Positions 13,030 to 13,161 of a stretch of DNA of 13,161 nt are shown here, piece after piece. A program made the translations under genes and the position numbers. The notes below the pieces were generated by a model. It worked only from the letters and a program-made list of their open reading frames with translations. It had not been told where the DNA came from and did not search any database. The DNA is from DUQU01 sp964481475 (GTDB lineage: Bacteria > Bacillota_I > Bacilli_A > Acholeplasmatales > UBA5453), in contig CAYZTG010000024.1 in the NCBI GenBank assembly GCA_964481475.1, positions 1 through 13,161 of the forward strand, written 5' to 3'. Positions within the stretch are counted from its first letter, which is position 1. Each line of letters begins with the position of its first letter.

Positions 13030-13161
13030 ATGGATGCCAAAGAAAAATATTTTAATAAGTTACGTAAAAACAACTTAAGAATAACTGAACCTCGTAAAGC
13101 TTTAATTGAAATTTTACAAGATAACCATTTAACATTTAAAGAAATTCAGACTGCTTTAGCA
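13030..13161 (+). CDS. Fur-family transcriptional regulator, N-terminal part (runs off the window)
   Basis: The first 44 residues are present: MDAKEKYFNKLRKNNLRITE, then PRKALIEILQDNHLTFKEIQ, then TALA. 'LRKNNLRITEPRKALIEIL' followed by 'HLTFKEIQTAL' is the start of the winged-helix DNA-binding domain of Fur/PerR/Zur proteins. Metal sites lie beyond the window, so iron, peroxide and zinc types cannot be told apart. The ATG has AAGGAGG (13016-13022) seven bases upstream, inside the end of plsC, so the two genes are co-transcribed and coupled. If it is Fur itself, the feo operon in this window is a likely target. Confidence 0.85.
   Translation, partial: MDAKEKYFNKLRKNNLRITEPRKALIEILQDNHLTFKEIQTALA

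Noticed and set aside
1..13161. CRISPR arrays, tRNA or rRNA genes, insertion sequences, prophage genes
   Set aside because: No regularly spaced repeats, cloverleaf-like sequence, transposase motif or phage gene was seen on either strand.

Overview
This window is AT-rich DNA from a bacterium that uses the standard genetic code. Tryptophan is encoded by TGG throughout, and TGA is a real stop (the transporter gene ends in the ATGA that overlaps recD2). Strong AGGAGG-type ribosome sites, 1-8 nt gene overlaps, FeoA/FeoB, a Mollicutes/Bacilli-like MnmA insert and a trmU-recD2 neighbourhood suggest a low-GC Bacillota or Mycoplasmatota lineage with standard code (Acholeplasma/Haloplasma/Izemoplasma-like). 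The genus cannot be read from the sequence.

Left edge (1-609): the C-terminal tail of an ABC transporter ATPase. About 360 bp of decayed coding sequence follows, with a nonsense codon, a shift in an A-run and an orphan 60-codon frame. After that come a small folded element and a terminator. 610-1401 (-) is an unrecognised eight-pass membrane protein. It diverges from the ferrous iron operon feoA-feoB-small Cys-rich membrane protein (1581-3918, +), whose promoter overlaps a good match to a Fur box. Two single-gene + units follow: a UPF0316/DUF2179 membrane protein (3976-4536) and an aquaporin (4649-5290). Each ends at a hairpin terminator.

Right half (5351-12182, -): one tightly packed operon read nadD > nadE > mnmA > MFS transporter > recD2, with every junction overlapping by 1-8 nt, ending at a hairpin just after recD2. 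NadD and NadE are the last two steps of NAD synthesis. MnmA makes the 2-thiouridine of tRNA, and RecD2 is a DNA helicase; mnmA close to recD2 is a known Bacillota arrangement, here with an MFS gene between them. nadE is split by a -1 shift near a run of four G. Its glutaminase domain also lacks the catalytic cysteine, so any product would probably depend on ammonia.

Right edge (12255-13161, +): plsC-like acyltransferase and the start of a Fur-family regulator form an operon that diverges from nadD. The two promoters share a mirrored extended -10, TGATATAAT. The Fur-family gene is a candidate regulator of the feo operon in the same window.

I found no exotic defence system, CRISPR array, rRNA or tRNA. 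The most notable observations are the broken, cysteine-less nadE, the Fur box with a Fur-family gene, the unusual aquaporin pore residues, and the decayed gene at the left edge.
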